This document shows, piece after piece, positions 7,956 through 17,183 of a DNA stretch of 64,000 nucleotides. A model generated the notes under the pieces. The model saw nothing but the letters and a program-made list of their open reading frames with translations, did no database searches and had not been told where the DNA came from. The translations under genes and the position numbers were made by a program. This DNA comes from Clostridiales bacterium (lineage in GTDB: Bacteria; Bacillota; Clostridia; Oscillospirales; Oscillospiraceae). The stretch covers positions 44,868 through 108,867 of the forward strand of contig SFEG01000002.1 of the NCBI GenBank assembly GCA_004558025.1. The letters run 5' to 3'. The number at the start of each line of letters is the position of its first letter. The first letter of the stretch is position 1.

Positions 7956-9566
7956 TTACCAGCCCATCTCATCGTCGAAGTCGACGAGGGTCGGGTCAAT
8001 GGGCTCTTCATGCATAACGCTCTGCATATACTGATTGACGGTCTTGCGCGCCTCGTTCGTGGGAACGATGCGGCAGTCCATAAGGGAGTGCGGCATCCAG
8101 ATAATATTGAATCTGTCGCGGTGCTTGTGGAACTCCTCCTCGAGCAGACCCTGAGCGCCGGCCATGCCCTTGCAGCCGATATCGTCGTACATGATAATGG
8201 TGTCGCAGTTGAACTTCTCCGCGGTCTCCCACATCTGCATGAGGTGGCGGTTGCCGCCGACGGTGTGGGTGCGCATGGGAGTTCTCGCGTGCCAGTCGGC
8301 AATGTCGCTCATCATGGTCTCGCGGTCGGTGGTGTCAACGATGTTGTGGCCGGTGAGCGAGTCCATGTTTATAACGGTCATAATGCCCCAGCAGTTATAC
8401 AGCCACTGCACGCCGTGGGCGTAGTAGGTCGAGCCGCAGGACCACGCCAGTGCGCGGTGACGCGCGAGCGGGAACGGGTGGATGTTCTTGCGCACGCACT
8501 TTTCAAAGACCTTGTTTATCTTCTTATTGGCCTTCTTGAAATACTTCGTGCCGCCCTGCTGATAGAAGTAGATGCGGAACAGACCCTGGACGACTGAGTT
8601 GAGAGCGCCGTTATCGCTCTTTGCGTAGATATCCCAGCGGTTGAGTGAGCCGCGGTTAAATTCATTGGTATCCTCAATGTGCTCTATGAAGGTATCCCAG
8701 TTAAACGGAACGCCGAACTGCTGCTCGAGGAACTCAATAGCGGAATAGACCTCGTGAACGCCGAGCTCCTTGGTGGTGGGATCGTCATACATAAGCGGCG
8801 TTGTGAACGGGTGCACGGCCTTCCTGCCGTCGCTCGACAGGGCGCGCCACATCGCGGTGTTGTCCATCATGTTCGCGTCGCAGGGGTTATTCGTCGTCAG
8901 CCAGCAGTTGCCGATATCGGGGTACTCGTTTTCGACGGCGACGCCGACCTCGACAAGAGGCAGCGTGCACATATCGCCCGGAATGCCGCAGGCGACGGCC
9001 TGGTCGACATAGTAGCAGCCCAGCTGCTTGCGCATGAGCGGCAGCATGAACGCCGCGTGCTGCTGCATATTTATCGCATAATGTCCGGGGAAGCCGAAAA
9101 TTATGTGCTTGGGCAGTGTGTAGTCAAATGCGACGGTGACATCCGACCATTTGGTCTTTCCGAGCTTGCGGTCGGCGCGAAGGCTCTTCCACAGGGTGTC
9201 GGTCGAGTCGGAGATCATGCAGTCGAGCGCATACAGGTCCGCTCTGAGCGCCTCGCCACGGTCGCCCTCGATCCACTTATCGACCATCATGGGAGCGGCA
9301 AGATATGCCGACAGCCAGCGGTATTTCCAGAACGCCTTTGCGATGCGTATGGGGTCGTGCATGACGAATATCGCCATCTTGACCCATGTGCACAGCCATT
9401 TATAGAACGCAAACGCCGTGTCCTTTACGCCGCGCCACTCACGGCGGGCATAGAAGTTCGTGCCTTCGATGTATCTCTGACCTATGTAATGGCAGGGCTC
9501 GTCGCCTTTGAGGAAGTGCTCAAGGGTGCCGTACTGCTCTTTGATGCTTATTTTTCTTTTCCACAT
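7956..9566 (-). CDS. 2-hydroxyacyl-CoA dehydratase / benzoyl-CoA reductase-like large subunit (operon B)
   Basis: 536 aa from the ATG at 9566, chosen for the GAGGAGGGG site 9 bp ahead (an in-frame codon at 9584 would overlap the upstream stop). Paralogue of the operon A large subunit with the same plan: about 120-residue N-terminal extension (REWRGVKD, hydrophobic WLCTWVKMAIFVM, then KYRWLSAYLAAPMMVDKW), then the Fe-S fold with cysteines in GDMCTLPLVE, NPCDANMMDN and DIGCKGMAGAQG. The C-terminus HEEPIDPTL also matches operon A (REEPIDPTI). Divergence between the paralogues is high, suggesting different substrates or successive steps. Confidence 0.82.
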   Translation of the reverse strand: MWKRKISIKEQYGTLEHFLKGDEPCHYIGQRYIEGTNFYARREWRGVKDTAFAFYKWLCTWVKMAIFVMHDPIRIAKAFWKYRWLSAYLAAPMMVDKWIEGDRGEALRADLYALDCMISDSTDTLWKSLRADRKLGKTKWSDVTVAFDYTLPKHIIFGFPGHYAINMQQHAAFMLPLMRKQLGCYYVDQAVACGIPGDMCTLPLVEVGVAVENEYPDIGNCWLTTNNPCDANMMDNTAMWRALSSDGRKAVHPFTTPLMYDDPTTKELGVHEVYSAIEFLEQQFGVPFNWDTFIEHIEDTNEFNRGSLNRWDIYAKSDNGALNSVVQGLFRIYFYQQGGTKYFKKANKKINKVFEKCVRKNIHPFPLARHRALAWSCGSTYYAHGVQWLYNCWGIMTVINMDSLTGHNIVDTTDRETMMSDIADWHARTPMRTHTVGGNRHLMQMWETAEKFNCDTIIMYDDIGCKGMAGAQGLLEEEFHKHRDRFNIIWMPHSLMDCRIVPTNEARKTVNQYMQSVMHEEPIDPTLVDFDDEMGW

Positions 9567-9580
9567 AGCTGTTCCCCTCC

Positions 9581-10777
9581 TCAATTAGCCTGAAGCTTCT
9601 TGATCTCAAGCGATTCGACGAACGCCTGGAATCTCGTGCGGAGCTGACCGGTCGCTGCGTTGGCGTAGTCGCGCTCGATCTGGCAGGTCGGTATCGCCGA
9701 CGGAACGTTCAGACCCTCGGCCAGCCACTTTGCGGCGATGGCGCGCTCATAGCCCCAGTATTCGCAGAACTTCATGTTCTGAAGGATTATGCCGTCGGCC
9801 TTGTACTCCTTTGCGATATCGTAAAGATACTGCTTGCGGGCGATGATATTCTCCGACCCCATGGCGCGGGGGCACTCGTTTATCTTCATATAGTGCTCTG
9901 CCAGCGCGTCCAGCGGATGCTGTCCGGGCTCGACGACTATCTCCTCCCTGCCGGGCAGCGAGCCGAAGCAGTAGCGGTCGGCTACGACGCGCGCACCGCA
10001 CATCTCGACAAGCTTTGTAAACTCCGGATCGTCGATCTCGGAGCCTACGAGCATGACCTTTGCTCTGTAGTCGGGCTTCTCGTCCGGTTCGCGGGTCTTG
10101 AGCTCCTCAGCCGTCTCGCGCAGCTTATCGACGATGAGGTACTTCGGGCATACGAGCGTTACGAGCTGGATGATGTGGAACTCGTAGCCGGTGATGGTCG
10201 GGTTATCGAGCTTGCGGTAGCTGCCGATCTCGGTTATGAGGCGGCAGATCTCGTTATGGCGCTCGATAGCGTCCATGAGCTTTTCGTCGGAATAGTCGAC
10301 GCCATAGGTTTTCTGCATGGGCGTTATGATCTTCTTTTCGATCTGGCGGCGGAAATATCCGGCGTACCAGTCGCCCTTCTTTATCGGCATGTCAATGCAC
10401 GCGGTAAAGAATTTTTCGTTGGGAATGAGCTTGCAGTACTCAAAATACTGCTCCATGCGGTTCATTGTGGTGCAGCATTCCTGACCTATCAGGGCGGAGA
10501 TAAAATTGTATCCGCCTTCAAACGCACGCTCGAGTATGCTCTTGGAATAAGGGCAGGAGCGGTTTGTCATATAATAGGTCGCAAGATCCGGGTTCGTGCA
10601 GCCCGGTGCGCGCAGTCTTACTCCGAAGCAGCCCTCAACATCGAGCAGCGGCTCGGGTATGTAAGAGCAGTTATAGGCAAGCGCAAGCTTGCCCTCGGAG
10701 CACGCCTGCTTAACAAGCGCGTTGTTTGCCTCCTGTAGGAGGCCTTCAAAATAGATAAGATGCTTCAGGTCTCTCAT
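9581..10777 (-). CDS. 2-hydroxyacyl-CoA dehydratase small (HgdB/BcrC-like) subunit (operon B)
   Basis: 398 aa, same length as its operon A paralogue and sharing MRDLKHL, LLQEANNALV, TGYEFHI, YLIVDKL, VGSEIDD, DRYCFGSLPGR and the C-terminal AFVESLEIKKLQ. Candidate cluster cysteines lie in NRSCPYSKSILE, GQECCTTMNR and KFCEYWGYE; the Tyr-Gly after the last cysteine replaces the Trp-Ala of paralogue A. First gene of operon B, with a ribosome binding site GGGGGAAC and a promoter at 10836-10864. Confidence 0.85.
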   Translation of the reverse strand: MRDLKHLIYFEGLLQEANNALVKQACSEGKLALAYNCSYIPEPLLDVEGCFGVRLRAPGCTNPDLATYYMTNRSCPYSKSILERAFEGGYNFISALIGQECCTTMNRMEQYFEYCKLIPNEKFFTACIDMPIKKGDWYAGYFRRQIEKKIITPMQKTYGVDYSDEKLMDAIERHNEICRLITEIGSYRKLDNPTITGYEFHIIQLVTLVCPKYLIVDKLRETAEELKTREPDEKPDYRAKVMLVGSEIDDPEFTKLVEMCGARVVADRYCFGSLPGREEIVVEPGQHPLDALAEHYMKINECPRAMGSENIIARKQYLYDIAKEYKADGIILQNMKFCEYWGYERAIAAKWLAEGLNVPSAIPTCQIERDYANAATGQLRTRFQAFVESLEIKKLQAN

Positions 10778-10835
10778 TGTGTTCCCCCGTTTCGTTTGAC
10801 TGCGTCAAAGCTTCCCTCGCAGTCCATATGTTATT

Positions 10836-10864
10836 ATATTATCACTCGTAACACAAAACTTCAA
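10836..10864 (-). promoter_or_regulatory. Promoter of dehydratase operon B
   Basis: Minus strand TTGAAG (10859-10864), 17-bp spacer, TAATAT (10836-10841) with an extended TGA. The leader holds a small hairpin, GACTGCG/CGCAGTC. Confidence 0.55.
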
Positions 10865-10907
10865 TTTATTTGTACATTTTCGACATATTGTACACTATCG
10901 CTCTTTA

Positions 10908-10924
10908 TTTTTGTGCATATTAAC
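10908..10924. promoter_or_regulatory. Candidate regulator site upstream of operon B
   Basis: TTTTTGTGCATATTAAC, 43 bp upstream of the -35 box, same orientation and distance as in operon A. Two TTGTACA-type repeats (TGTACA at 10871-10876 and 10889-10894) lie between it and the promoter. Confidence 0.5.
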
Positions 10925-10962
10925 AACAGTTTATGTAACTCATGTAAAACATTTATATAAAA

Positions 10963-10992
10963 ACATGGCCGCTCAAAAATGAGCGGTCATGT
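10963..10992 (-). terminator. Intrinsic terminator of the transporter/SDR operon
   Basis: ACATGGCCGCTC (10963-10974) pairs with GAGCGGTCATGT (10981-10992); on the minus strand the stem is followed by TTTTATAT. It lies about 190 bp after the last SDR stop. The bases in between (10995-11182) contain no recognisable gene. Confidence 0.75.
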
Positions 10993-11182
10993 TGTAAAAT
11001 AATTATCGTTCGTATGCGCCCAATGGAAACAAGCGTCATTTATTATAATGAGCCGACTGCAATGGGAAGCTGACGCTTTATTAAAACAGTATAGGGGGAG
11101 GACATAAGGAAGCTGCGGACGCACCGACCGATATGGCAAGGAAGGGGAAGAAAAATTTGCGGTCGGCCCGAAAGTTGGTTTA

Positions 11183-11980
11183 TTACGGTCTTACCGTCTC
11201 GCCGTCGCCGTTTGCGCCGTCGATAACAGTCTTGGTGCCGAATATGTGGGATGCCCAGGGAGATGCGTAGTAAAGGATGAGGTATGCGACCTCTTCCGGA
11301 GTTGCGGCGCGCTTATCATATGTGCCGGAAACGAGGGCCGCATATCTTTCCGCTGCACTCATTCCGTCGCCGAGTGCGTTTTCGCCGATGCGTGCAAGCA
11401 TTCCGGTGTCAACGCCATCAGGGTTAACGCTGTTGACATTGACGCCCTTGGGGCCGAGTTCTCTTGCCGCAGACTTCATAAGTCCCTGAACCGCGTGCTT
11501 TGATGCGCAGTAAATAGCCATTCCGGGACTGCCGACAACACCTCCGATGGATGAGGTGATAACGATCGAGCCGTGTCCCTGCTGCGCAAGAACATCGCCG
11601 CCGTACTTGAGCATGTACATAACGCCGAGAACGTTGATGGCGAAAACCTTGTCGAAGTTCTCCTTGCTCATCTGATTGTTTAACTCCCACTTGCCTTCAT
11701 AGCCCGCGTTCGGTAAAACGGAGTCGATATGGCCGAAGTGCGCTACCGCACCGTCGACAAACGCCTTGACCTGCGCTTCATTCGTTACGTCGGCAACGTT
11801 TGTCCACAGTCTGTCGGGACCGAGATCCAGCTCCTCTGCGAGCTGCTTGACTTTTTTCGCATCGCGTCCTGAAAGAGCGATCTTTGCGCCTTCGGCCTTG
11901 AGTGCAAAGCATACCGCTCTGCCTATGCCGCCGGTCGCGCCGTTAATAAGAACGACTTTATCTTTAAGTTTGAGATCCAT
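11183..11980 (-). CDS. Short-chain dehydrogenase/reductase 1
   Basis: 265 aa classical SDR. The nucleotide-binding motif is NGATGGIG at residues about 14-21, followed by NAGYEG and the catalytic Ser (TSSIGG) with the YCASK Tyr/Lys pair. It oxidises or reduces a hydroxyl/keto group on an unknown substrate. A GGAAC ribosome binding site precedes the ATG. Last gene of the six-gene operon. The Asp/Arg pattern around the second beta strand (SGRDAKK) suggests NADP(H) use, which is only a weak inference. Confidence 0.85.
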   Translation of the reverse strand: MDLKLKDKVVLINGATGGIGRAVCFALKAEGAKIALSGRDAKKVKQLAEELDLGPDRLWTNVADVTNEAQVKAFVDGAVAHFGHIDSVLPNAGYEGKWELNNQMSKENFDKVFAINVLGVMYMLKYGGDVLAQQGHGSIVITSSIGGVVGSPGMAIYCASKHAVQGLMKSAARELGPKGVNVNSVNPDGVDTGMLARIGENALGDGMSAAERYAALVSGTYDKRAATPEEVAYLILYYASPWASHIFGTKTVIDGANGDGETVRP

Positions 11981-12025
11981 AGTTGTTCCTTTCTATTCAA
12001 TAACGTTTATGTTGCTTATTATTTC

Positions 12026-12784
12026 TCAGCAGCAGGTCCATCCGCCGTCGCAGGAGACTATAGCACCGTTTACATAGGACGATTCGTCGGCTGCAAGATA
12101 AATTATTGTGCTGTCAAGTTCACCGTCGACACCGGCTCTGCCCATGGGCACGCGGGAATTTATCCACGGACCGAGCATCTCCATGGCCTCGGGGCTGTTC
12201 GACTCGGAAGGAAAGAAGCCGGGGCATACGCAGTTGCAGGTTATACCGTGCTTGCACAGCTCACAGGCTACCTCGCGCGTGAGGTTCACAACGCCGCCCT
12301 TGACCGCGCAGTAGTTGGAGATGGCTATCTCTCCCGTGCCGATGCGGCCGAACAGAGACGCGTTGTTTATGATTCGGCCGTAACCGGCTTTTATCATTTC
12401 TTTTCCGAACTCGCGGATGCAGCGGAATACACCGGTAAGCTCAAGATCAAGTCCGTGCTGCCAGAAATCATCCGGAGTTTCTGTTATGGGATAGAACGGG
12501 CCGCCGCCGGCGTTATTGACAAGGATATCGACCTTGCCGAACTCGTCTATGGTCGCCTTGACCGCTGCCTTAATATCGTCAAGCTCACAGACATCGCACT
12601 TTACAGGCAGACATTTAACGCCCTTTGCCCTGACTTCCTGTGCGACGGCTTCGAGCTTTTCCATGCGGCGCGCGAGAAGAACGATGTCCGCTCCCTGCCC
12701 TGCCAGGGCAAGCGCAAACTGCCTGCCGAGACCGCTGGATGCTCCCGTTACTACGGCAACTCTGCCGTGAAGATCAAACATCAT
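12026..12784 (-). CDS. Short-chain dehydrogenase/reductase 2
   Basis: 252 aa classical SDR: TGASSGLG for the dinucleotide at residues about 14-21, NNAGGGPF, the catalytic Ser in NNASLFG, and YCAVK as the Tyr-Lys pair. LARRMEK after strand 2 again favours NADP(H). It sits 45 bp upstream of SDR 1, but the two differ enough to suggest separate steps or stereochemistry. Part of the transporter/flavin reductase operon, so it probably works on the same imported compound. Confidence 0.85.
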   Translation of the reverse strand: MMFDLHGRVAVVTGASSGLGRQFALALAGQGADIVLLARRMEKLEAVAQEVRAKGVKCLPVKCDVCELDDIKAAVKATIDEFGKVDILVNNAGGGPFYPITETPDDFWQHGLDLELTGVFRCIREFGKEMIKAGYGRIINNASLFGRIGTGEIAISNYCAVKGGVVNLTREVACELCKHGITCNCVCPGFFPSESNSPEAMEMLGPWINSRVPMGRAGVDGELDSTIIYLAADESSYVNGAIVSCDGGWTCC

Positions 12785-12803
12785 TTGTATTCTCCTTTAC
12801 ATA

Positions 12804-13289
12804 TCACAGAGGAAGGCACTCGTACTCATATATATCGAGCATGAGCTTCCTCGGCTGCTTTGCATCGTCCAGACGGCCGACAGCAAAGGTGAACATCTTG
12901 TCGAGCCTGGGGTCGGTAGACTCGATAGGGCTTGCAAAACAGATATCAACTCCCCTGCTGATATTGCCTGCGGCGAATTCCTTGATCTCGTCTACAGTGC
13001 AGAAATCGGCTCTGCCGGTATAAGGCACATAGACGAGATTTCCGTCATTGAGCTTTATTGTTATGCGGCCGTCGAGCTCGAAAACGCCGTTATAGCGCAG
13101 AAGCTGAGTGACCTCGCCGCCGGGCACGACATGGCCGATAACCTCGCTTTGAGTGAACACCTCGCCGCCCCTGGGTGTTGCGTTCACGCGCACACCGCCG
13201 CCGACCGAAGGGTAAAAGCCCCATCCGTCAAGCTCTATATCCGTGGAAAAAAGATGGTCTATACGGGTCTTGTTCAAATCGTTTGACAT
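12804..13289 (-). CDS. DUF3237-family protein 1
   Basis: 161 aa from the ATG at 13289 (AAAGGAG site). The pattern GGEVTQLLRYNGVFELDGRI, then LNDGNLVYVPYTGR and DPRLDKMFTFAVGR near the C-terminus, is the DUF3237 fold pattern, a small beta-barrel of unknown function often found in aromatic or secondary-metabolite gene clusters. It is adjacent to a second, diverged member. A lyase, isomerase or binding role is possible; no catalytic motif is known to me. Located between SDR 2 and DUF3237 protein 2. Confidence 0.7.
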   Translation of the reverse strand: MSNDLNKTRIDHLFSTDIELDGWGFYPSVGGGVRVNATPRGGEVFTQSEVIGHVVPGGEVTQLLRYNGVFELDGRITIKLNDGNLVYVPYTGRADFCTVDEIKEFAAGNISRGVDICFASPIESTDPRLDKMFTFAVGRLDDAKQPRKLMLDIYEYECLPL

Positions 13290-13305
13290 TGTTCCTTCTC
13301 CTTTC

Positions 13306-13794
13306 TCACTTCTTGATGCGTACGGCGTACACATCGTAACGGACTACAACGGGGTCGGAGAATTTAGCGACTCCGAAGCCGATGCAGAAGGTGTGGTTGA
13401 GCCATTCATAGCGCGGATCGTCGGTCTCGAGCTGATAATGGATAGCATTGCGCACCTGCTCGGGGAAAATGAACTTCTTATATTTCAGAACATCCTCGTA
13501 GCCGCCGATGTCGTTTCGGCCCTGATAAGGCATGTATATCTTTGCGCCGTCTTCGGTTTCGATGGTTGCGCGGACATTTACATTCTGAGTGCCGTTGGGT
13601 GTGCCGTGACACCAGTCGCCGCCAAACGGCTTGAGCTTACCGTTTATCTTAGCGCCCTTGACCCAGCCGCCGACTATATATCCGGTCAGGCGGAACCCGC
13701 CGAATACTGACGGGTCATAGACTTCAAAGTTGGGGTCGCAATCCGCCGCATAGGAGAAAAGATACTCCAGCTCATATGGAATGAGATCTCTCAT
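13306..13794 (-). CDS. DUF3237-family protein 2
   Basis: 162 aa from the ATG at 13794 (AAAGGAG site). It shares with its neighbour a central GGDWCHG block, an ETEDGAKIYMPYQGR strand pair and a C-terminal DPRYEWLNHTFCIGFG, all DUF3237 hallmarks. The pair is tandem but strongly diverged, so an old duplication or a heteromer is likely. It lies directly after the flavin reductase gene. Function unknown. Confidence 0.72.
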   Translation of the reverse strand: MRDLIPYELEYLFSYAADCDPNFEVYDPSVFGGFRLTGYIVGGWVKGAKINGKLKPFGGDWCHGTPNGTQNVNVRATIETEDGAKIYMPYQGRNDIGGYEDVLKYKKFIFPEQVRNAIHYQLETDDPRYEWLNHTFCIGFGVAKFSDPVVVRYDVYAVRIKK

Positions 13795-13860
13795 AAGGTT
13801 TTGCTCCTTTCTTTTTATATGTCCATGCCGGATATCCGGCATGGACAGCTTTCATGCTTT

Positions 13861-15816
13861 TCAGCGATCAATAGACATTGCCGCAAAGAAGCCGCTGCGG
13901 ACGGCCGTGCCGATCTTACCCATCTTGACGCTGTCACCCATGGCGATGGTCTTGTTGTAGTACTTTGCCTTGAGCTGCTCGACAAGCTCCGTTCTGGGCT
14001 TCATGCCGAGAGCGTTTATGACGGTATCTGCGGGCAGATACTCGGTGCTGCCGTCCTCTTTCTGGACGTTTACACCGTTTTCGTCAACGCTGAGGACCTT
14101 GGTCTTGGTCATAAGGCGAACACCGAGCTTTGTCATCTTTGCGCAGATGCAGTCGCGGTTTATGAACATTGCATCCTTGGCCATGATATCGCCCATCTCA
14201 ACAATGGTAACATTCTTGCCGTAGTCAAGCGCCAGCTCGTAACCGCCGTCACAGCCGGACTCGCCGCCGCCGCACACGACGATATTGTCGCCCTTTACAA
14301 GGCCGTGATCCTTGTGGACTTCATACATATTAAATACATTCTTGCCGTCGAGACCGGGGATCGGCGGACAAACGGGAACGGTGCCGGTGCTGACGAAGAT
14401 CCAATCGGCCGCTTCGAGGACGGGATCGTCGGCCTTGATCTCGGTGTTGAGCTTGATCTCGACGCCGAGCTTCTCCATCTGCACACCGTACCACTCGAAC
14501 AGTGCGCGGATGTAGTTTTTGAAGGAGGATGTCGCGATAACGCGGGCGGTGCCGCCGATATGATCGTCCTTTTCATACACGGTGACCTTGTGTCCCTTGA
14601 TGGCCGCAACGCGAGCTGCCTCAAGGCCGGACGGGCCTGCACCGATGACAACGATATTCTTCGGATCGTTGGTCTTTTCGATCCTGAACGCCTTCTCCTC
14701 GCCGACCTGGGTGTTTACAGAGCAGGAGATCTTGGTGCGGCGATTCCAGATACGGCCTATGCAGTCCTCATTGCATCTCAGGCAGGGACGAACGTCCTCG
14801 CGATGGCCGGAGATGAGCTTGTTGGGGATATCGGGATCGGCAATAAGCGCACGGCCGAGGATGGCAAAGTCGGCCTTGCCGGAGGTGATGAGCTCAAGTG
14901 CGGTATCGGGATCGTGGGTGCCGCCGTTGAGGATGGGCTTGTGGATATTCTCGCGGGCAAAGTCGCAGACGTAGGACATGCACGCAGGTCCCTGATAGGA
15001 CGGCGGGAAGATGTAGTCAAGGCGCTCGTAGGAGCCTGCGTCGACGTCGAATGCATCTATGCTGCACTTCTGGAGCCACTCGACGAGCTCCTTGGTCTCA
15101 TCGAATGTACGGCCGCCCTCCCAGCCGTGGTCAAGTGCGATGCGGAACAGGATGGGCATATCCGGTCCGACGACGGAGCGGACAGCCTCAACCATCTCAC
15201 GGGCAAAGCGGGTGCGGTTTTCCGCCGAGCCGCCGTACTCATCGGTGCGATGGTTGAAGACCTTGGACATGAACTGGTCAATGAGGTAGCCGGCGTGAGC
15301 ATGGATCTCTATAGCGTCAAAGCCTGCGTCACGCGCAACGCCCGCTGCATATTTGAAGGTCTCCTGGAGCTCCTTGATCTCCTCAACGGTCATTGCACGG
15401 GTCAGAACGTCGGGTCTGAAGAAGGTAGGCTGCTCGCAGGAAGATATGAGCTTCTCGCCGAACTCATTGGGATAGCCGTTGCGGCCGGTGCCCGGAGTCA
15501 TCTGGAGGCAGATCTTTGCGCCCCAGCGGTGAACTCTCTCGACAAGGTCGGTGTATGCCGGGATGGGGATGTCGCTGTCGAGGGTACCCTCATGAGAGCC
15601 CTGAGCGATCTTCTCGGTAAGAGGTGTGCAGCCGGTGATTATCATGCCGACGCCGCCTCTTGCGCGCTCTTCAAAGTAGTCGATCTCCCAATCGGACTTA
15701 GCGCCGTAAGGAAGGGATGCGTTGTGCCCCATCGGTGAAAGGACGAGACGGTTTTTGAGCTCCATCTTGCCTATTTTGAACGGTGTAAAGAGAGGGCTGT
15801 AGTCTTTCTTTTCCAT
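13861..15816 (-). CDS. NADH:flavin oxidoreductase / 2-enoate reductase-type flavoenzyme (Old Yellow Enzyme + FAD/NAD domain)
   Basis: 651 aa, the length of 2,4-dienoyl-CoA reductase (FadH), BaiCD/BaiH and cinnamate/enoate reductases. Residues 1-340 are an FMN TIM barrel (LFTPFKIGKMELKNRLVLSP at the start; HAHAGYLIDQFMS at 172-184). Cys345, 348, 352 and 365 fit the [4Fe-4S] motif, and GAGPSG at 392-397 starts the FAD domain, with VCGGGESG further on for NAD(P)H. It reduces alpha,beta-unsaturated acids or enones, receiving electrons from NAD(P)H. It is the second gene of the operon behind the MFS carrier, which fits reduction of an imported unsaturated compound. Confidence 0.88.
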   Translation of the reverse strand: MEKKDYSPLFTPFKIGKMELKNRLVLSPMGHNASLPYGAKSDWEIDYFEERARGGVGMIITGCTPLTEKIAQGSHEGTLDSDIPIPAYTDLVERVHRWGAKICLQMTPGTGRNGYPNEFGEKLISSCEQPTFFRPDVLTRAMTVEEIKELQETFKYAAGVARDAGFDAIEIHAHAGYLIDQFMSKVFNHRTDEYGGSAENRTRFAREMVEAVRSVVGPDMPILFRIALDHGWEGGRTFDETKELVEWLQKCSIDAFDVDAGSYERLDYIFPPSYQGPACMSYVCDFARENIHKPILNGGTHDPDTALELITSGKADFAILGRALIADPDIPNKLISGHREDVRPCLRCNEDCIGRIWNRRTKISCSVNTQVGEEKAFRIEKTNDPKNIVVIGAGPSGLEAARVAAIKGHKVTVYEKDDHIGGTARVIATSSFKNYIRALFEWYGVQMEKLGVEIKLNTEIKADDPVLEAADWIFVSTGTVPVCPPIPGLDGKNVFNMYEVHKDHGLVKGDNIVVCGGGESGCDGGYELALDYGKNVTIVEMGDIMAKDAMFINRDCICAKMTKLGVRLMTKTKVLSVDENGVNVQKEDGSTEYLPADTVINALGMKPRTELVEQLKAKYYNKTIAMGDSVKMGKIGTAVRSGFFAAMSIDR

Positions 15817-15908
15817 TGTGATATTTGCTCCTTTACTTGTCAGTTCTATATTCTTTATTGCTTCCGCAGCCGGCTCGTTCGGTAAGCCGACCGCGGATTT
15901 GTGGGATA

Positions 15909-17183
15909 TCAGGCGTTTGTGCCGGTCTCGATGGCTTTTTTCTCGTCAACGACCTTCTTCATAGGCTTGCAGCCGACGAAGATCATGACGGCAAGAACGA
16001 TGCCGAGGAAGCCGAAGAGCTTGAACATGCCGCTGTAAGATCCGGTGATGTCATATGCCGCGTTGAGAACCGGCATGCCAAATGCGACGCCGCAGTTCAT
16101 GACCGCGATCATGATGCCCATGATCTGACCCTGTGCGCGGTTGCCGAAGACCTGCAGGGTGTAAACAGGGAGAGTTGCCTTGAGGATGCAGAACGAGCCG
16201 CCGAGCAGAACAGTACCGACATACATCATGCCGATCGCAGGAGCGGTCGCGTAGATGAACACGGAAGCGATGGCCATGATCGAGTAAGCGACCATGCAGG
16301 TGCGGATACCGAGCTTATCGGCCAGGATTCCGAACGGAAGCTGAAGAATGATGTTTGCCGCGTACATGATGGAGAGCATAACGCCGCCGTCATAGCCGAG
16401 GTCGGATGAGAAGATCGCTATATTGCAGATCGCGCCGTAGATAATGAGGCCAAACAGGCCGATGCCGATAGTGCCGCACCAGAACTGGACGGACTTGTAT
16501 GCTTCTTTTGCGGTCACGCCGTAAGGAATGATCGCGCCGCTCTCGTCGGCGATCTTGACCTTGTCGTTCCACATGGGCTTAACGCCGTACTTCTCGGGGC
16601 TGTCCTTGAGGAATACAATGAGAACGACAGCGGTGAAAACGACTACCGCGCAGTTGATATACAGAGATGCGGTCCAGCCGATGGTGCCGATCCACTTTGA
16701 GACTATCGGGCTGAAGATAACGCCTGCAAGGCCGGAGCCTATAGCAGTCGCGGAAAGCAGAGTGCCGGTGGAGTGGGCAAACCACTTGCTGAAGATGATC
16801 GAGCAGGATGCACCGGAGCAGAAGCAAAGGGAGATGCCCTGAAGGATAGCTGCGAGGTAGAACATCCAGATGACGGTGCCGTTTGCATACAGAAGAACGC
16901 CTGCTATCATAAGCAGCGAGCAGAAGGATATCATCTTCTTCATGCCGAATTTTTCAACGAGCTTGCCGTAGAATATACTCATGATGGCGTTCGCGCCGCC
17001 GTTAAGCGTGATGGTCAGTGCGTATGCGGTGCGGGATACCTCGGGATGCGCCTCGAGGATGGGTTCCATATACAGCGTCACGGTGCTGAGCGTAAGACCG
17101 GCATATACAAACTGCATCAGTATCAGCAGTATAAGTACGACCCACGCATAGTTGCTGCTCTTTACGAGTCCACTTTTTTGCAT
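15909..17183 (-). CDS. MFS transporter, oxalate:formate antiporter-like (OFA) type
   Basis: 424 aa with about 12 hydrophobic segments, the first at residues about 12-32, and a cytoplasmic loop at the midpoint (YGVKPMWNDKVKIADESG). Organisation and length fit the OFA branch of the major facilitator superfamily, whose members exchange small organic acids. First gene of the operon, ribosome binding site AAGGAG, ATG at 17183. Its 350-nt leader contains a terminator hairpin and one arm of a long inverted repeat. It probably imports, or exchanges, the substrate of the downstream reductase and dehydrogenases. Substrate cannot be told. Confidence 0.85.
   Translation of the reverse strand: MQKSGLVKSSNYAWVVLILLILMQFVYAGLTLSTVTLYMEPILEAHPEVSRTAYALTITLNGGANAIMSIFYGKLVEKFGMKKMISFCSLLMIAGVLLYANGTVIWMFYLAAILQGISLCFCSGASCSIIFSKWFAHSTGTLLSATAIGSGLAGVIFSPIVSKWIGTIGWTASLYINCAVVVFTAVVLIVFLKDSPEKYGVKPMWNDKVKIADESGAIIPYGVTAKEAYKSVQFWCGTIGIGLFGLIIYGAICNIAIFSSDLGYDGGVMLSIMYAANIILQLPFGILADKLGIRTCMVAYSIMAIASVFIYATAPAIGMMYVGTVLLGGSFCILKATLPVYTLQVFGNRAQGQIMGIMIAVMNCGVAFGMPVLNAAYDITGSYSGMFKLFGFLGIVLAVMIFVGCKPMKKVVDEKKAIETGTNA

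Noticed and set aside
13801..15738. A 645-codon plus-strand frame
   Set aside because: Antisense shadow of the flavin reductase gene, caused by GC-rich codon bias; no recognisable domains.
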